Of a stretch of DNA of 64,000 bases, positions 44,661 through 56,167 are shown one piece after another. The notes beneath the pieces are model-generated. The model saw nothing but the letters and a program-made list of their open reading frames with translations. It was not told the DNA's origin and searched no databases. The DNA comes from Eumeta japonica. Taxonomy: Eukaryota > Arthropoda > Insecta > Lepidoptera > Psychidae. A program made the position numbers and the translations under genes. The stretch covers positions 521,319 to 585,318 of the forward strand of contig BGZK01000217.1 in the NCBI GenBank assembly GCA_005406025.1, read 5' to 3'. Every line of letters begins with the position of its first letter. Within the stretch, counting starts at the first letter, position 1.

Positions 44661-46584
44661 ACAAGTAAAAAATATTGAATATCATCTTCCTTAGAACTAA
44701 CAAACTATTATGTGCGTGCTCTGAGACACTAACAAAAAATCCTTTTGACAAATATTTTACGGTGCGTCGGCCTCCGTCAAAGGTGGGTACGGTAAGGTCG
44801 TAGTTATTTCTTTTTTTTTTGCAACTGCTTTGTAGGATCGAGTCTTTGTTTTAGGCTTTTATGGTGGCCAGTACTATTTATACGTTTTTGAGACGTTTTT
44901 TGTATCTGATGTAATATGTCATTCTAAAATTAGTTCAACCAAATTTATTGTTTGTGCAATATACTATACCTGGCTTTTTAACGGTAACTTCATCCTTTTA
45001 CGATATGTATTTTTTTTTTTTGCATTTGCTGTATGTAGGTACCTATTATAGATGATTTTTATTTCGCTTTTATGTTTACTTTATTTTTACGTGTAAATTA
45101 TGTAAATTCAAAACTTTGCATTCCCATTGTTATTTTGAAGTTTGGTTGTTTAATTGTCTACCACCAGCTGAAAGTAGGAAATCTTTTGGTTTGGTCAAGG
45201 TTCCAAGATACGGAAATCTTATTTATCATGATATATAATTTCCATAGAAAAGATTTCAACGCGAGTCAGCACGTAAACTTCATTTACTTAATTACGAATA
45301 TTGTTTGCTGAAAAAAGTGCTGGATAAGTTGTTGATAATCGAACTTCCGTAAGATTAAATACTTTTGTAACATTGATATGTTACTAGGAAATCGAATATA
45401 ATTCAAACATTTTTTTAATGTTTTCACGAATTGACTCTTTTTAGGTTTCTGTAACCAAAGTAAATAAATGAAACACTTGTAGTTTCGTCATGTCCGACCG
45501 TATGTCACAACCCGTTATTCTTTTACTTGACTGCGGCAAAGTTTAAAGAAGGATTATGTATTTAATCTTGTGTACTTATATATTATCCCATATTTGCTCC
45601 TAAGTATTAAATGGCTGAACCGATTTTGATGAATTATACGTTGTTAGATCTATCTTGATAATATGACTATACTGGGTATATTTAAATTCTATAAAAGATC
45701 AAAACTGAGTATTATTATTGACTCTTAAGTTGGGCGTTGTGACAAAAAAATTTCTTCCAATCTATCGAGTCAGGGATATCAAGATTATAAATAAGGGCTT
45801 TAATCATCACAAAAATATAAACAATTTATATGTTTGAAAGTAATTTGAAACAATAAATTGTTATATAGAACTCAAGTTGTCTAACTGGCCGAAACTCTCA
45901 TTAATATCCATGTCTACAGGTTTATCATATAGGTAAAATGTGACAAATTTAAGAACTTATATATTCGCCAAAAACCAAGCATACGATAATTGGTAATCGG
46001 AGTCCAGACGCGTAAAAGCTTGGCCTTCGGTGCTGTAGATCCAAAAGGGCTCTTTAATAACTCCCATTTCCCCAACTCTACAAGAATTAAATCGTCTTCG
46101 AACTATTGCATAAACCAAATACATCACAATTGTAACTAAGAGACTAAAAAAGTGACAGAAGTAAACTAAAAAACCCGACTCCGTTACATAAGAATTTTAA
46201 AGTTGGTTTATAAACTGGAAAGCAAAAAGAATTAAAGGTGCGTTATAGGAGACAAAAGATATCTCTTGAAACAAAATATGATAAATCATGGCACTAAAAC
46301 ATGCTGTTATGTTGGCATATAATAATCTTTTTATCAAATTAAATAAAAAAAATTGAAGCAAGCTGGACACATCGTTTCTATTCAATGCAAATTTACTATG
46401 CAAATGGTTGTAAGCTACTTCCAATTCTTCTTTACAAAGCAGTAACCTGATTTTTATTCTTTTTAATAGCCTGCCACTGCTTCTTTTCCATTACCATTTG
46501 GGTTTTTCTGATAAGGTATTTCTACAGACAGTAATATATATAAAGCTGTATGAATTAACGAATTATAATGCATTTAACTACATA
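44661..46584. other. AT-rich stretch without identified genes
   Basis: 45590-45700 (GGCTGAACCGATTTTGATGA) resembles the 3' region of common non-autonomous insect repeats. The 79-codon frame 45072-45311 has no domain. If the exon at 44.6 kb is real, this would be intron. Confidence 0.4.
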
Positions 46585-46966
46585 TCGTCGCCGTAGAGTG
46601 AAGACCTCGTAAGTATTAAAAATGCTACTTTTCAGGAGGGAAAAAAATCCGCGCCCTGTAAAATTTTTATACCAAACGTCATTTTTTTTGGTTCTTTATC
46701 TAATAAAATAAATCACGTTTCTTTATTCTACAATAAAAGTTTTACTATAATAGTCCAAAGGTTACGAAATTTTAAACGGGATTCGTGTTTATTTTTTAGT
46801 TCGTGCGTATTTACGAGGTTCTCATAATACGTCGTAGATGGCGCTACCATAGTCGAATATTTTTTGGATGAATTCAGCACGTGCGTTACGAAGTTTTCTA
46901 TCCAGAAACGTAATAAAAAAAATATGACGAAATTGTACTTATGAGGTCTTCACTCTACGGCGACGA
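46585..46966. mobile_element. 382-bp MITE with about 35-bp TIRs and TA target site
   Basis: The left end is TCGTCGCCGTAGAGTGAAGA, continuing CCTCGTAAGTA. The right end is its reverse complement with one change (CCTCATAAGTA). TA lies outside both ends (46583-46584 and 46967-46968). The interior contains GTCGTAGATGGCGCTACCAT and no ORF. The close match of the ends suggests a relatively young insertion. Confidence 0.87.
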
Positions 46967-47929
46967 TATATGAATTACATCACCATTTTATGTTCTTAAC
47001 ATTCTGTATTTAGACTGTCAGACAGACAAAGGATATTTTTAAATTTTGTGAAATCTAAAAGCTACATAAATCGTTATACTGACCACAGAGCCCTACAGAA
47101 TAAATAGTGAGATGTGCTTTTTAATGGTCTGCAAAGAAATTTTAATTTAAAAAAAATCAGGATTATATTGTCGATAATGTTGAGAGAATATCGGGCACAT
47201 ATATTAACCCCGATTTCAAAAAAATCATCGGATCTCTTACGAAAATAATCATTGGCCACATCAAATAATCTACTTACGTCATCGGCGGTTACACTATACC
47301 TTGCTATAGTAGCTGTCATGGCGATAGCAGGGTAAGATATGTTAAAATCCCCAGTACCGAAAGCATGACTACTGTACTATGACTCGACGACTTGACAACT
47401 TATAAAGCACGCATTTTAAAGTCCAATGAAGAGAATACTGAGTCGATAGAAGCAATAGATAACTTTCGCTGCCACATAACAGGTTCAAAAAGGCAGACTA
47501 TTGAATAAGCCTTTAGTCTGGTAGCCGAGAAGGAAATAGCTTGTATCTAAATGATGTCGGGTCTTGCAGATGATATTATCTGCAAGATGTTCACCAACAA
47601 TATGGCGTAAATCCAGAGTGTGTCGAGTAGGGTAGCGTATCTCACAATTGTTAAATGATATTAAAAGAAAGTGATACAGGTATAAGCTCCAAATTCGATG
47701 CATCCTGACTATAAAGTGGAGGTTGTGTATGAATAACTCGAAAACCATACACACCTCACCAGCCCACTATACAGAAGTGACAGCAAATTTCATCGTAGAA
47801 CTACGAAAAGATTGCGATGAGCTGAGAAAGAGGCGATTCGGAACTGAACAACGTAACTCAATAGAGCAGTGACTGGCCTGCTTCTTTGAGAGAGTGAGAA
47901 AGAAGTGGCTAGAATATAAAATGTATGTT
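46967..47929. other. Unassigned, possibly decayed repeat
   Basis: Minus-strand frames of 81 codons (47319-47074) and 89 codons (47754-47485) have no recognised domain. The first contains GTAAGTAG and, further on, a TTTCTTTGCAG splice-acceptor-like sequence, but I cannot link them to a protein. The part from 47770 may belong to the LINE remnant that follows. Confidence 0.35.
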
Positions 47930-48190
47930 GCGGTGGCTTAGCCGTCTGAAAAAGATGAATAAACTGACTAGACTGATATAACAAATCTATAGAGCGAATC
48001 TGTGTGATGCAAGGGTCGCTCTAGAAATTCGTATCTTGACTAAATTGCTGGCATATTACGGAAGTGCCAAATTTTAAACATCCAAAACCGACATGAAACG
48101 ATGGATAAATGTCAGTGATACCAGCCAGATATGCAAAGATCGTTCCACATATATCCATATGTGGTTTCTGCTTAATCTTCTGAGAAATAG
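47930..48190 (+). mobile_element. LINE 3' remnant (copy C), same family as 16.1 kb
   Basis: MLRWLSRLKKMNKL followed by QIYRANLCDARVAL, then TSKTDMKRWINVSD, parallels MLRWFGHL...IYRANVECLARVAL and RACMKRSMDVS at 16.1-16.3 kb. It is frameshifted and ends just before the endonuclease piece. Confidence 0.7.
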
Positions 48191-48225
48191 GCTTATTGTT
48201 ATATTATATATTATAGAGAGACTTC

Positions 48226-49160
48226 ATGATGAACTCCTTCTTTATGAAGACGTATCACAGGAAATGGATATGGATCAGCCCCGATGCTCCTACGGACAAT
48301 GAAGTAAACTTCATTATGACGACTAAGCGCCAACTATTCGATGATTTTGCAGTAATTAACAAGGTAAAGACGATCACCTCACGGTTAAAATCACATTGAA
48401 TTTAAATGTGAAGTCAGGAAGCCCTCGTCTCATGAAGTTTACGCTTCATTCAAAACTGACAACCTTCAGACCCCGAAAATTTTTAGCTCGAAATTAAAAT
48501 CGCTCTGAATGTCTAGACGATGCGAAACTGTAATGATACAAACAACAGATTTGTGTAAATTTTTCAATCGGAGGGTCAAAGTTCTTAAAGACTCCACGCT
48601 TAAATAGAAGTCGATCAATCTCCATTGATAGCCCAAATTGATAGCGAGAACACGATATAAGAGGTCGAGATCTTCAACCTGACATGTCTGGTTATATAGA
48701 CGAAGTCAGAACTATAAGTCATTTCAGTGCTCCAAAGTGTTAGAAAAAAAAAGAAAAATGGCTATCGGACAAAGGTGGGCGATAACACTGAACACTAATA
48801 ACCGTCTCGTCGAATCGAACCTAGAAATTCTAGAGAAGCTCGAGAACGGAAATTTTGTATCTTCGAAACTCTGCAACGCAACATTAGAAATGTTTTCAAG
48901 CTTTTAAATTGGAAGGTCTACGGCACCGACAGCGAGGATTGCGTCACTTAACTTCGATTTTCTGAAGAGCTAACGGTGGAATGGTTGAATTACCTGAACG
49001 CTATCATCAGACACCAGAGTGTTTCAAGCAACGCATCTAAAAATGAACATGAACATCGTTATCGAACGTCGCGGAATCCTGATCTAGGGAGTCGCCTGTA
49101 CCCAACGTGCCAGGATTAAACGTACAGATAAATTCATTGTAATCCTCAAAAAGTTTCGAA
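48226..49160 (+). pseudogene. LINE (RTE-like) endonuclease to reverse-transcriptase remnant
   Basis: An open 59-codon stretch from ATG 48226 reads MMNSFFMKTYHRKWIWISPD, then APTDNEVNFIMTTKRQLFDD, then FAVINKVKT. The W-x-W-x-S-P-D...N-x-x-x-F-I block is the hallmark of apurinic endonuclease domains of non-LTR retrotransposons, often mis-annotated as 'craniofacial development protein 2-like'. The following S-D-H active-site block is replaced by a frame break (GTAAAGACGATCACCTCACG). Degenerate LINE sequence continues to about 49160, including NTNNRLVESNLEILEKLENG near 48790-48850. It sits directly after the 3' end of copy C, so two LINE fragments are head-to-tail. Inactive. Confidence 0.72.
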
Positions 49161-49729
49161 TGCTGTAATGTCCAGTAGAATCAATTAATTTAATGGAGCT
49201 GTATCATTGAAGAAAAATAAAGCGTTTTTTTTTTTGTTTTCCATTAAGTTCCGAATTTGTAGATTAGGTATAATTGTTTTCACGACGTGAGAAAATGTTT
49301 TACTGATGCTGCTTCTGAGGCCTATGTACGTACGTGTATTTACGATCTTTTTGGATTCGAAAATAACAACGATATTGGACTTTGGCATTCAGAATCAAAC
49401 GTTTTCTATTTTTTAACATAAACTTTTAACACAGAATACTTTTTAGCAATCTCAAATATTTTCTTTGATTTTTTTCAAACCAATTACTTGATAATTTTTT
49501 AATACCATTTTTGTATCATATTTCTTTTTAAATTGATTATGATCGGTTCAACATTCCAAAATAGGGCATCGATTAGAAAGTAGCTAATATATAATTATCT
49601 AATCCAGATTTTTCGGTAGTAATTTATCATATCATATTCAGAATATGGTTAAACCGACCGACCTCTCGACGCAACTGGAAGATTGCAAAAGGGAACCACA
49701 TTCGTATGCTCGCAATGCGCGTGAGAATT
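49161..49729. other. AT-rich spacer
   Basis: No gene or repeat identified; the 67-codon minus-strand frame has no domain. Confidence 0.45.
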
Positions 49730-50000
49730 TAAAGTAGAATAAAATATACGGCCGGATAATGTGTGGGCGCGCGGTGCTGCCGCCGAATTATACAAAAAGC
49801 ACTTGATGAAAGCGTAACGCTGCCGAAAGGGTGGCGGGGGCGCGGCGCGGGCGGCGGGGGGCGGGCGCCTTTGAGCGCGGTGTCTCTGAGAAAAAGGATC
49901 GCTCTGTGCTAATTTCCAAACTCGGTTTCGCACAGATAAGGATAGACCGGAGAGAGGAGGCGGCCGTCTTTGATCTAGCCGCCGCTAGCCCGGCCCTCTG
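49730..50000. promoter_or_regulatory. CpG-rich island with TCF-like site next to GCCGCC
   Basis: GTCTTTGATCTAGCCGCCGC at 49966-49985 combines a match to the TCF/Pangolin HMG site (CTTTGAT) with the Helper motif GCCGCC four bases later. CGCCTTTGAGCGCGG is at about 49867. A second GC patch lies at 50310-50370. The neighbouring 94-codon minus frame is proline/alanine-rich artefact. Confidence 0.45.
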
Positions 50001-51124
50001 ACTTCGGGGATGAGAGCTTTCAATGAAAGGATTTTTTCATCTTCCCTTCCCTTTGTACTTAATTTAAATTTCGTTTATATCAATGCTCGGAGTTTCCTTT
50101 TGGTGTGTTTTCTCTTTTACTTTGTCGCGTTTATCCTCTTCAATTTGTTATATTCGAACGGCGAGAGTTGCTTTGTAATTAAATTTAGTGTTCCTAATCT
50201 GTTCTCTGTAATTTTTTTTTCCATCTCCCTCTCTTAATTCGTACCGTTTCGTTTGAAGTCCGCTAAATTACTGTCGGTGTAATTGCAATTTATAAATTAC
50301 GTGTCTTTCGCTTCTTTAGCGAGCGGCGCCCGCCGCCCGCCGCCCGCGCGCGCCACTCGGCGGCCCACCGTCTTTATCTTTCTTCCTAAAAAATGATATA
50401 TCATAATAAACGTTGAAGATCTGTCTCAACTTTTGAGAGTAGAGAAAAGCAGTATTTTAGAATCTCGTAATGGTGACCTTATAGCAGTTATAAAATTCCG
50501 TACATTTATTATTGTATTTTTATTTCTTAAGAAATTTATCATGGAAAATAATATACTTTCTATTAAATGCTAGTCCTTGTCTATCTGCCTGTACGTCTGT
50601 ATGTGCATACAGTACGTATAAATTACGGAACGGATTGAAACGTAAATTTTTTTACTGATTATCTATTAGGAATTAATTCTATATAACAACTAGGCAAATG
50701 AACAATTATGTTATTGATTTTTGCTTCAAGAAAGAAAAATTTAGTAAGTAAAATTACCTATAAAGGGCAGATGAACTTTCATTATTCTGAAATACATATT
50801 TTAGAAATGATTTAATATATGTACAATATAATATATCTTACATGCACCCTTGAAGCAATAATAATACCTAAATATTTTTAGGAATAGAAGGAAACAAGAA
50901 CGAGGCCAAAAATACGAAATTTTACGAACATGACCTTATAATAATTTTCCCGAGAATAAATTTTTAATATACCACACAAAATTGTGCAAAAAACCTTGTA
51001 AGATCTCTCTGTTTGCCCGTCCTTTAGTCTGTCCGTTTGTCGTATTTTTCGTTAACAGTTTTTTGCAAAAACTTAAACTTGATACCCTAAGTATCAGTTA
51101 TAGAAAAATAATAGTTATATTTTA
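50001..51124. other. Gene-poor stretch
   Basis: Apart from the GC patch at 50310-50370 I see AT-rich sequence. 50990-51060 (GTTTGCCCGTCCTTTAGTCT) may be a fragment of the GTTCCGTAC repeat family. Confidence 0.4.
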
Positions 51125-51612
51125 TTGGAACGAAGTTTCTTAAATTCGCACGTGACACTCGGGCGCTCGGTGGATGGGAGATACATGAAAAAAAGTGTAA
51201 CCGCGACGGACAATGTTGACCGCCACTGTTGCTTTAATGGACATTTTTATACATTTGCTTGCCAACGTCCTTACCACACTGAATATACCCGGTTTTCGTC
51301 TAATCACCGAGATTAAGCAGCGTCGGGCGCGGTCAGTACTTGGATGGGTGACCGCCTGGGAACACCGCGTGATCTTCCCAGGTGGTCACTCATTATGCAT
51401 TCTTTTTATGGTAATTTATAATAAAATATTAATTATAATTTTTATTATGATATTTTATTACCATTCCTTCATAGTTTTTGTTGTATTCTTCGTTTCATTT
51501 CTTTCAAAGGTTGTTATTTTATTTAATTACTTTCAAAAGTTTTAATTAATTTAATTGTTATTATTTAATTCATAAAATATATTTACATGTAATGAAAGGA
51601 ACTTCGTTCCAA
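51125..51612. mobile_element. 488-bp TIR-bounded segment carrying a 5S rRNA-like sequence
   Basis: The ends are TTGGAACGAAGTTTCTT and, reverse-complemented from the right, TTGGAACGAAGTTCCTT: 16 of 17 match. No clear target duplication is visible. The left third is moderately GC-rich and includes the 5S-like block at 51261-51371. The right half is AT-rich. No transposase motif in the 110-codon frame 51213-51545, which is hydrophobic low-complexity and crosses the 5S-like region. I infer a non-autonomous DNA element that captured a 5S gene copy. Confidence 0.6.
51261..51371 (+). rRNA. 5S rRNA-like sequence, probable pseudogene
   Basis: 111 bases follow the insect 5S pattern from the 5' start GCCAACGTCCTTACCACACT through the internal control region. 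The C-box GATGGGTGACCGCCTGGGAA is intact, and the A-box (ATTAAGCAGCGTC) and intermediate element remain. Changes include TTTTCGTCTAATCACC where TCTCGTCCGATCACC is usual. The last 9-10 bases, which should pair with the 5' GCCAAC in helix I, are replaced by ATCTTCCCAGG. So it could not fold as a functional 5S, though RNA polymerase III initiation is conceivable. A T-run lies about 30 bp downstream (51402). Confidence 0.8.
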
Positions 51613-51835
51613 CCGGCTGTCCCAGAGACACAAAGTTTTTGTTATTGCTTTGTTTTTATAGCGACTATAGATATACACTACGCGAACATTTCAAACGTCG
51701 ACTTATTGCCATTATTAAAAGGGAGCAAGAAATACCAAAAACAACTCGTTTCTTGAATGCGGGCTCCGTTTAATTTTTAATTTAATCTAGTTTTCATTTC
51801 TTGTTATATTGGCAATAAAACTCATACTCTGAAAA

Positions 51836-51955
51836 TTTTATCTGTATACCTATCCCGGTTCATGAGATACAACCTGCTGACAGATCGACGGGGACAGCGG
51901 AGGCTTGGAGATGGGGTCCCGTAGGCACCCTTTTGGTACGGAACCCTAAAAAGCT
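51836..51955 (+). repeat. 3' end of a GTTCCGTAC-family repeat
   Basis: CCCGGTTCATGAGATACAAC, then GACAGATCGACGGGGACAGC, then GGTACGGAACCCTAAAAA. The last block is the diagnostic 3' terminus; the best-preserved end in the window. Confidence 0.75.
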
Positions 51956-52169
51956 TCAAGGAGCCGATACTGTGCCGACTACTCAACCGTTCCATTTCGA
52001 TGCGAATCGATGTGCGAAATTATCAAAATGACAGGAAAATAGTAACGTAAATGTAACATCACGGAGCCATTGGGTTCTATATCTGTAGATAAAAAAAGTC
52101 GATACGGTTTTCTAAAAGTTTCTTTCATAATGAAGTATCAGGAGAATTCCCACTTAATTTCCGTGCTTT

Positions 52170-52390
52170 ATAATTCAAGAGATGCACGCGGCGCGCCGCC
52201 GCCCGCCGGCCGCCGTGTAACTTTTTCCCGCGGCACAAAGCCCGTCCGGCGCGGCGCGGCGCGGGCGCCCGACTTGGAGCACGCGGCGCTCGCGCTCGTC
52301 TCGCGCGATACTTTGCTTTGCACAAAGGAAACGCCACTTTACCGGTCTCGTCTGTGACTACGCCGGCGTGCTGCAGCACCTCTGATGACC
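52170..52390. promoter_or_regulatory. CpG-rich island
   Basis: GC-rich block with GGCACAAAGCCCG and a cluster ACTTTGCTTTGCACAAAGGA at about 52311-52330, three CAAAG/CTTTG pentamers within 20 bases. Overlapping Arg/Ala frames on both strands (84 and 95 codons) are artefacts. Confidence 0.42.
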
Positions 52391-54985
52391 CGCTGATAAC
52401 TCTTACGTGTTGTGGTAGAACGTGTTTTTTTTTCGTCCTTCGAATGTGAATTTGGTTCCAATAGTAGAGAAAAAAAAAACACTTTTAATTTCGAAGGAGC
52501 CAATGGGATAGTCATCACGTTCATTCATTATATGTGTGTGTTTGTATATGTCTGCGGTTTGATCTAATAATAATAACTTTTTGGGTACACCCAAACTGGG
52601 CAGCCATTTGAACTACATTTGAAATCTAGTTTTTTTTTGCTTTAGTTTTTTTTTTTATTTTGCTATGGCATATAAAAAATTGTACATGGAACCGTTACAT
52701 TTTGTTTCAGTGTCTGTCTATCGGTCACATTCCTTTTCTTCAAGAAAATGAAAATTTTATTAGTATAATTGTTAATCGTATTAAAACAAGTAGAGATTAA
52801 AAATTTGATTTTTAGCTCTAAGATACATTACATAGTCACATGTATTGAAGGCAAAAAAAAACCTTAAGCGATTTAGTTATTTAACGCGTCGAGTGATATA
52901 AAAAGGAATCATGCGTCTTAAGAGAAACCAAAAGTTGTATCAGAATGGACATTCTTTTAATGTAAAAACTAATTGCAGCTAGAGGATTACTTACTGATCA
53001 TATGACTGTTTCCCACTTGACGTCCACGTTTTCGCTTTTGTTAGGCTCTATGCTTTCATCAATTAAACATATGTAAATGCCTGTCTTCCCTTGCAGCTCA
53101 AATGTGGATACTTCTAGAAAAGTGGAAAAGGTCGTTTCGAAATCGCAAAGTTGCATAGTATAAGGCATTGATATTTTGAACGCTTACAAACCTGCTTATT
53201 TATTCGACTTTATTATAATATTATATTTTAATGATGTAAAAATAAAGTAAAGACGCACCAATACATAATTTACAACATTTAATAAAATGTGTGAAGGATA
53301 TGAACAATCGGAACGCACCATTATTATGGTTTCCGGCGCGTAATATGTAGCATACAAGAGCGGATCCAGCCTTCGAGCTGGCGGGGTCACATACGAGGTT
53401 CAGTCTGGACTGGTTCTAGTTCGAATACAATAGTGAGACCAAGGTCGGGGGGAGGTCCGCCCTTGATAGCATAGACTCATTTGATAAATTGTAAAAAAAG
53501 AGACATAGAATAACACCGCCCGAAAGAAAAGTATTGACAAAACAAGAAATAAAAATGTTTTCACAACTTTTTTTTTTAATGAATGTATGATTTCCGATGG
53601 TTTTGTTAATGGTTGTCCACGATCAAATTATCTTATCTTCACTAATATGTACGATATTTCTTCATTGTGCGTGACAGACGTCCCAGGTAAAAATATGATC
53701 TCGTATAGAAAAAAGTATTAATATAAGGTCGGGAAAAAATTTCGTATTTCATATAGAAATTCAAGATAATTTTTCGTCATATTTTATTTACATTGAACCA
53801 ATAAATAGGAATCCGGTAGTTAAGTTTTCTGTCAAAGTATTCGTCGTTAATAAAAACCATGTGTCTGTGTATGTACATGATAATCTCCGAAATCATCCAA
53901 CCGATATAAACAAAAATTTTGTTACTGTGTATGGTTGATGATCCGAATTGGTGGTTTTACCCGGCGGTAACAGCTCGTGATGAATAATGCCCTTTCAATC
54001 CCACCATACACATAGCATCAACTTATTGCGAATTTATCCGGGTTTCGCTCTATGCTGTAGAGCCTACTTGCCTTTTGACTATGTTCTTTTTCCCACATTC
54101 TTGTCCCAGGTAATCCATGTTTCATCACTAATAATTAATCTTCATAAACGATTCGGTTTCATTACGTTTTAATAGAGAATCACAAATTATTATACGATTC
54201 ATTAGATTTCTTCAATGAGCTCGTGTGGGACCCAAGTATCGAGCTTCGAGGTGTTCTCTCATCAACACCTTACAAATAGAAGTGCCGGTTATTGAACTAT
54301 AATCGTGTTGTTTTATATAACGTTAATGTGAAAAAACATCGTATCCTGTAAACAAATTTCCTATAAAAACTGCCCAAAAAGATTCACTACAATATCGTTT
54401 TTTTTTTTTAGTTATTTGAGAGTTTCAAGAAACAAGGTCTCGGGCGTTTTTCTCACCGAGAACAAATGTACTCACAAACTTTTTGATTTAAAAAATAATC
54501 TTAGATGCAACATGACAATAAATAAACAGAAGACAAGTCAATCAAATAGATGAACATATAAAAATGTTCAAAAAAGGGCGTTTTAATTTTTTTATACGAT
54601 GTCTACGCTTTTAGTATGATTAAGACTGAACTTATTTTACTTATAATGTAGTTGAATTATTAGACTATTATAATTATATTACGATTTCTCTTTCAAAAAT
54701 TGTCAATCTGTGAAAAATATTTAAATTGGTAAACATTGATATTAATTTTGTTGCGCTACACTAACGACTATTAATAACCGTATGTATCATTTTAAAATTA
54801 TATACTGACCCCTCAACGCAAAATATCGCATGCCATTTACCTTGAACAGTTTTATTAGCATAATTAGAACATTAAAGTTCTTACTTAATTCGACACCCAT
54901 AATAACGAAATTATATTCAATTTGCTTCTCTGAAAAAAGCCGCTGAAATACAATTTTTCCGCACAATTTAATTAATGTCACTTTA
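52391..54985. other. Gene-poor AT-rich stretch
   Basis: 53340-53470 is a short moderately GC-rich repeat patch related to 41448-41500. 53820-53960 has the style of old non-autonomous repeats (ATCCAACCGATATAAAC). Nothing else is supportable. Confidence 0.4.
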
Positions 54986-55860
54986 ATTAGCGCTGCTTTG
55001 AGTAACTGTCGCTGGATTGTGAACGTACCAAATAAGATTTCACAAGAAGCGTCTTCAAAGAGGGAGCATCCTTAATAAGTACTGAAGAGTTCTCGCACGT
55101 GTTTATCAAAGACAGCCTTTCGTTACTCACCGTCTGAATGGCTTCAAAAGAAACTCGTGTAAAATGCTCACAAAGTACCGTATCAAAGGGAAGCGCGGCC
55201 GGGAAATATCTGTTTCTCAAACTAGTGGGATTGGGGCGCGGGGCGAGGGGCGAGGGGATGGCGCCCGCCGCGACAAACAGGAGCCAGGGCGCCGGCGACT
55301 TCATGGGCATGCACGGCCAGCGCGCTCTGGTGCGCCGGCCGATGCCGCAAGTTCGTCATTTCGCAGGCTCGCGGGTCTGGCACGGCCGTCCGATCGTCCC
55401 GTCGCGGCTCGCCTCCGCTCGCGGAGTGCGCCCCGCTCACATGTGTATCCATTTAATGCCCAATTCCCATATAATTTAACTTTACGATCAAAGGGAAATT
55501 TCGCGAAGAGCTTCCCGGCGGCGGCGGGAGCGGGACGCGGCGCGGCGCAGTCTGAGAGATCAAATGCTGGGCCAAATTAGTCACTCGCTGTCTCTCTATC
55601 TCAAAGCCGATCCCGTAGCAAAGTTTGCGCGAAGATGACATCAAAAGGAAACCACACACTGGGGTGGCGCCTCCTCGCCGCGCCCGCGCGCGCCGCCCGC
55701 GCCGCCCCGTGCCCGGTCGCGGCCCCGGCCCCATTCTTAAAAGCTGCGCGTCTCCGCGTCGTCGGCTGCCTTATTGACACGCCGCGCCCGCGCCGCTCGG
55801 CTTCTCGCTCACCGCTTCGCTACCGGCCGCCCGCGACGACCTTTGCTTATTTGTGTTTAC
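54986..55860. promoter_or_regulatory. CpG-rich island with dense CAAAG motifs
   Basis: At least nine CAAAG/CTTTG pentamers. They include ATCAAAG forms near 55105, 55183 and 55487, and the pair CTCAAAGCCGATCCCGTAGC / GCAAAG near 55600-55620. The 14-mer CTCAAAGCCGATCC is shared with the island at 4.4-5.1 kb. Frames of 107-138 codons overlap in several frames on both strands with no domain, which argues against coding. Very CpG-rich in 55190-55440 and 55660-55840. From 55861 to 56167 the sequence is AT-rich and empty. Confidence 0.48.
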
Positions 55861-56167
55861 TTAATTAATATGAAATGTCCTGCCTCTTTACTATCCTTTA
55901 TAGCTGCGCCTAGATGGATTTCTTGTTAACGTTTCAAACGCTATTTAATTAGCTCATTTTATCCCAATGTAATTTCCTGTTTCAATAACTAATAGTGCAT
56001 AACACTAGTAATGTCCCTAAATAAATTTCACGAGCCCTATATAGCATATACTATATTGCTGCATTGATGTTGTGAAAATAAATCTATAATAAAACAAAAA
56101 TATAATTTCACATCTCAAATCAGCACTTAGTCATAATAGAAACAATGAGGTTTAACTCTCTGAATCT

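Noticed and set aside
47074..47319. 81-codon minus-strand frame containing GTAAGTAG and a TTTCTTTGCAG acceptor-like sequence
   Set aside because: Splice-like strings are common in AT-rich DNA. Neither side gives a protein I recognise, so an intron claim is unsupported.
55164..55580. 138-codon plus-strand frame, the longest in the window
   Set aside because: It lies in a CpG-rich island where frames of 76-113 codons are open at the same time on both strands. Composition is Arg/Ala/Gly-rich and no domain is visible.
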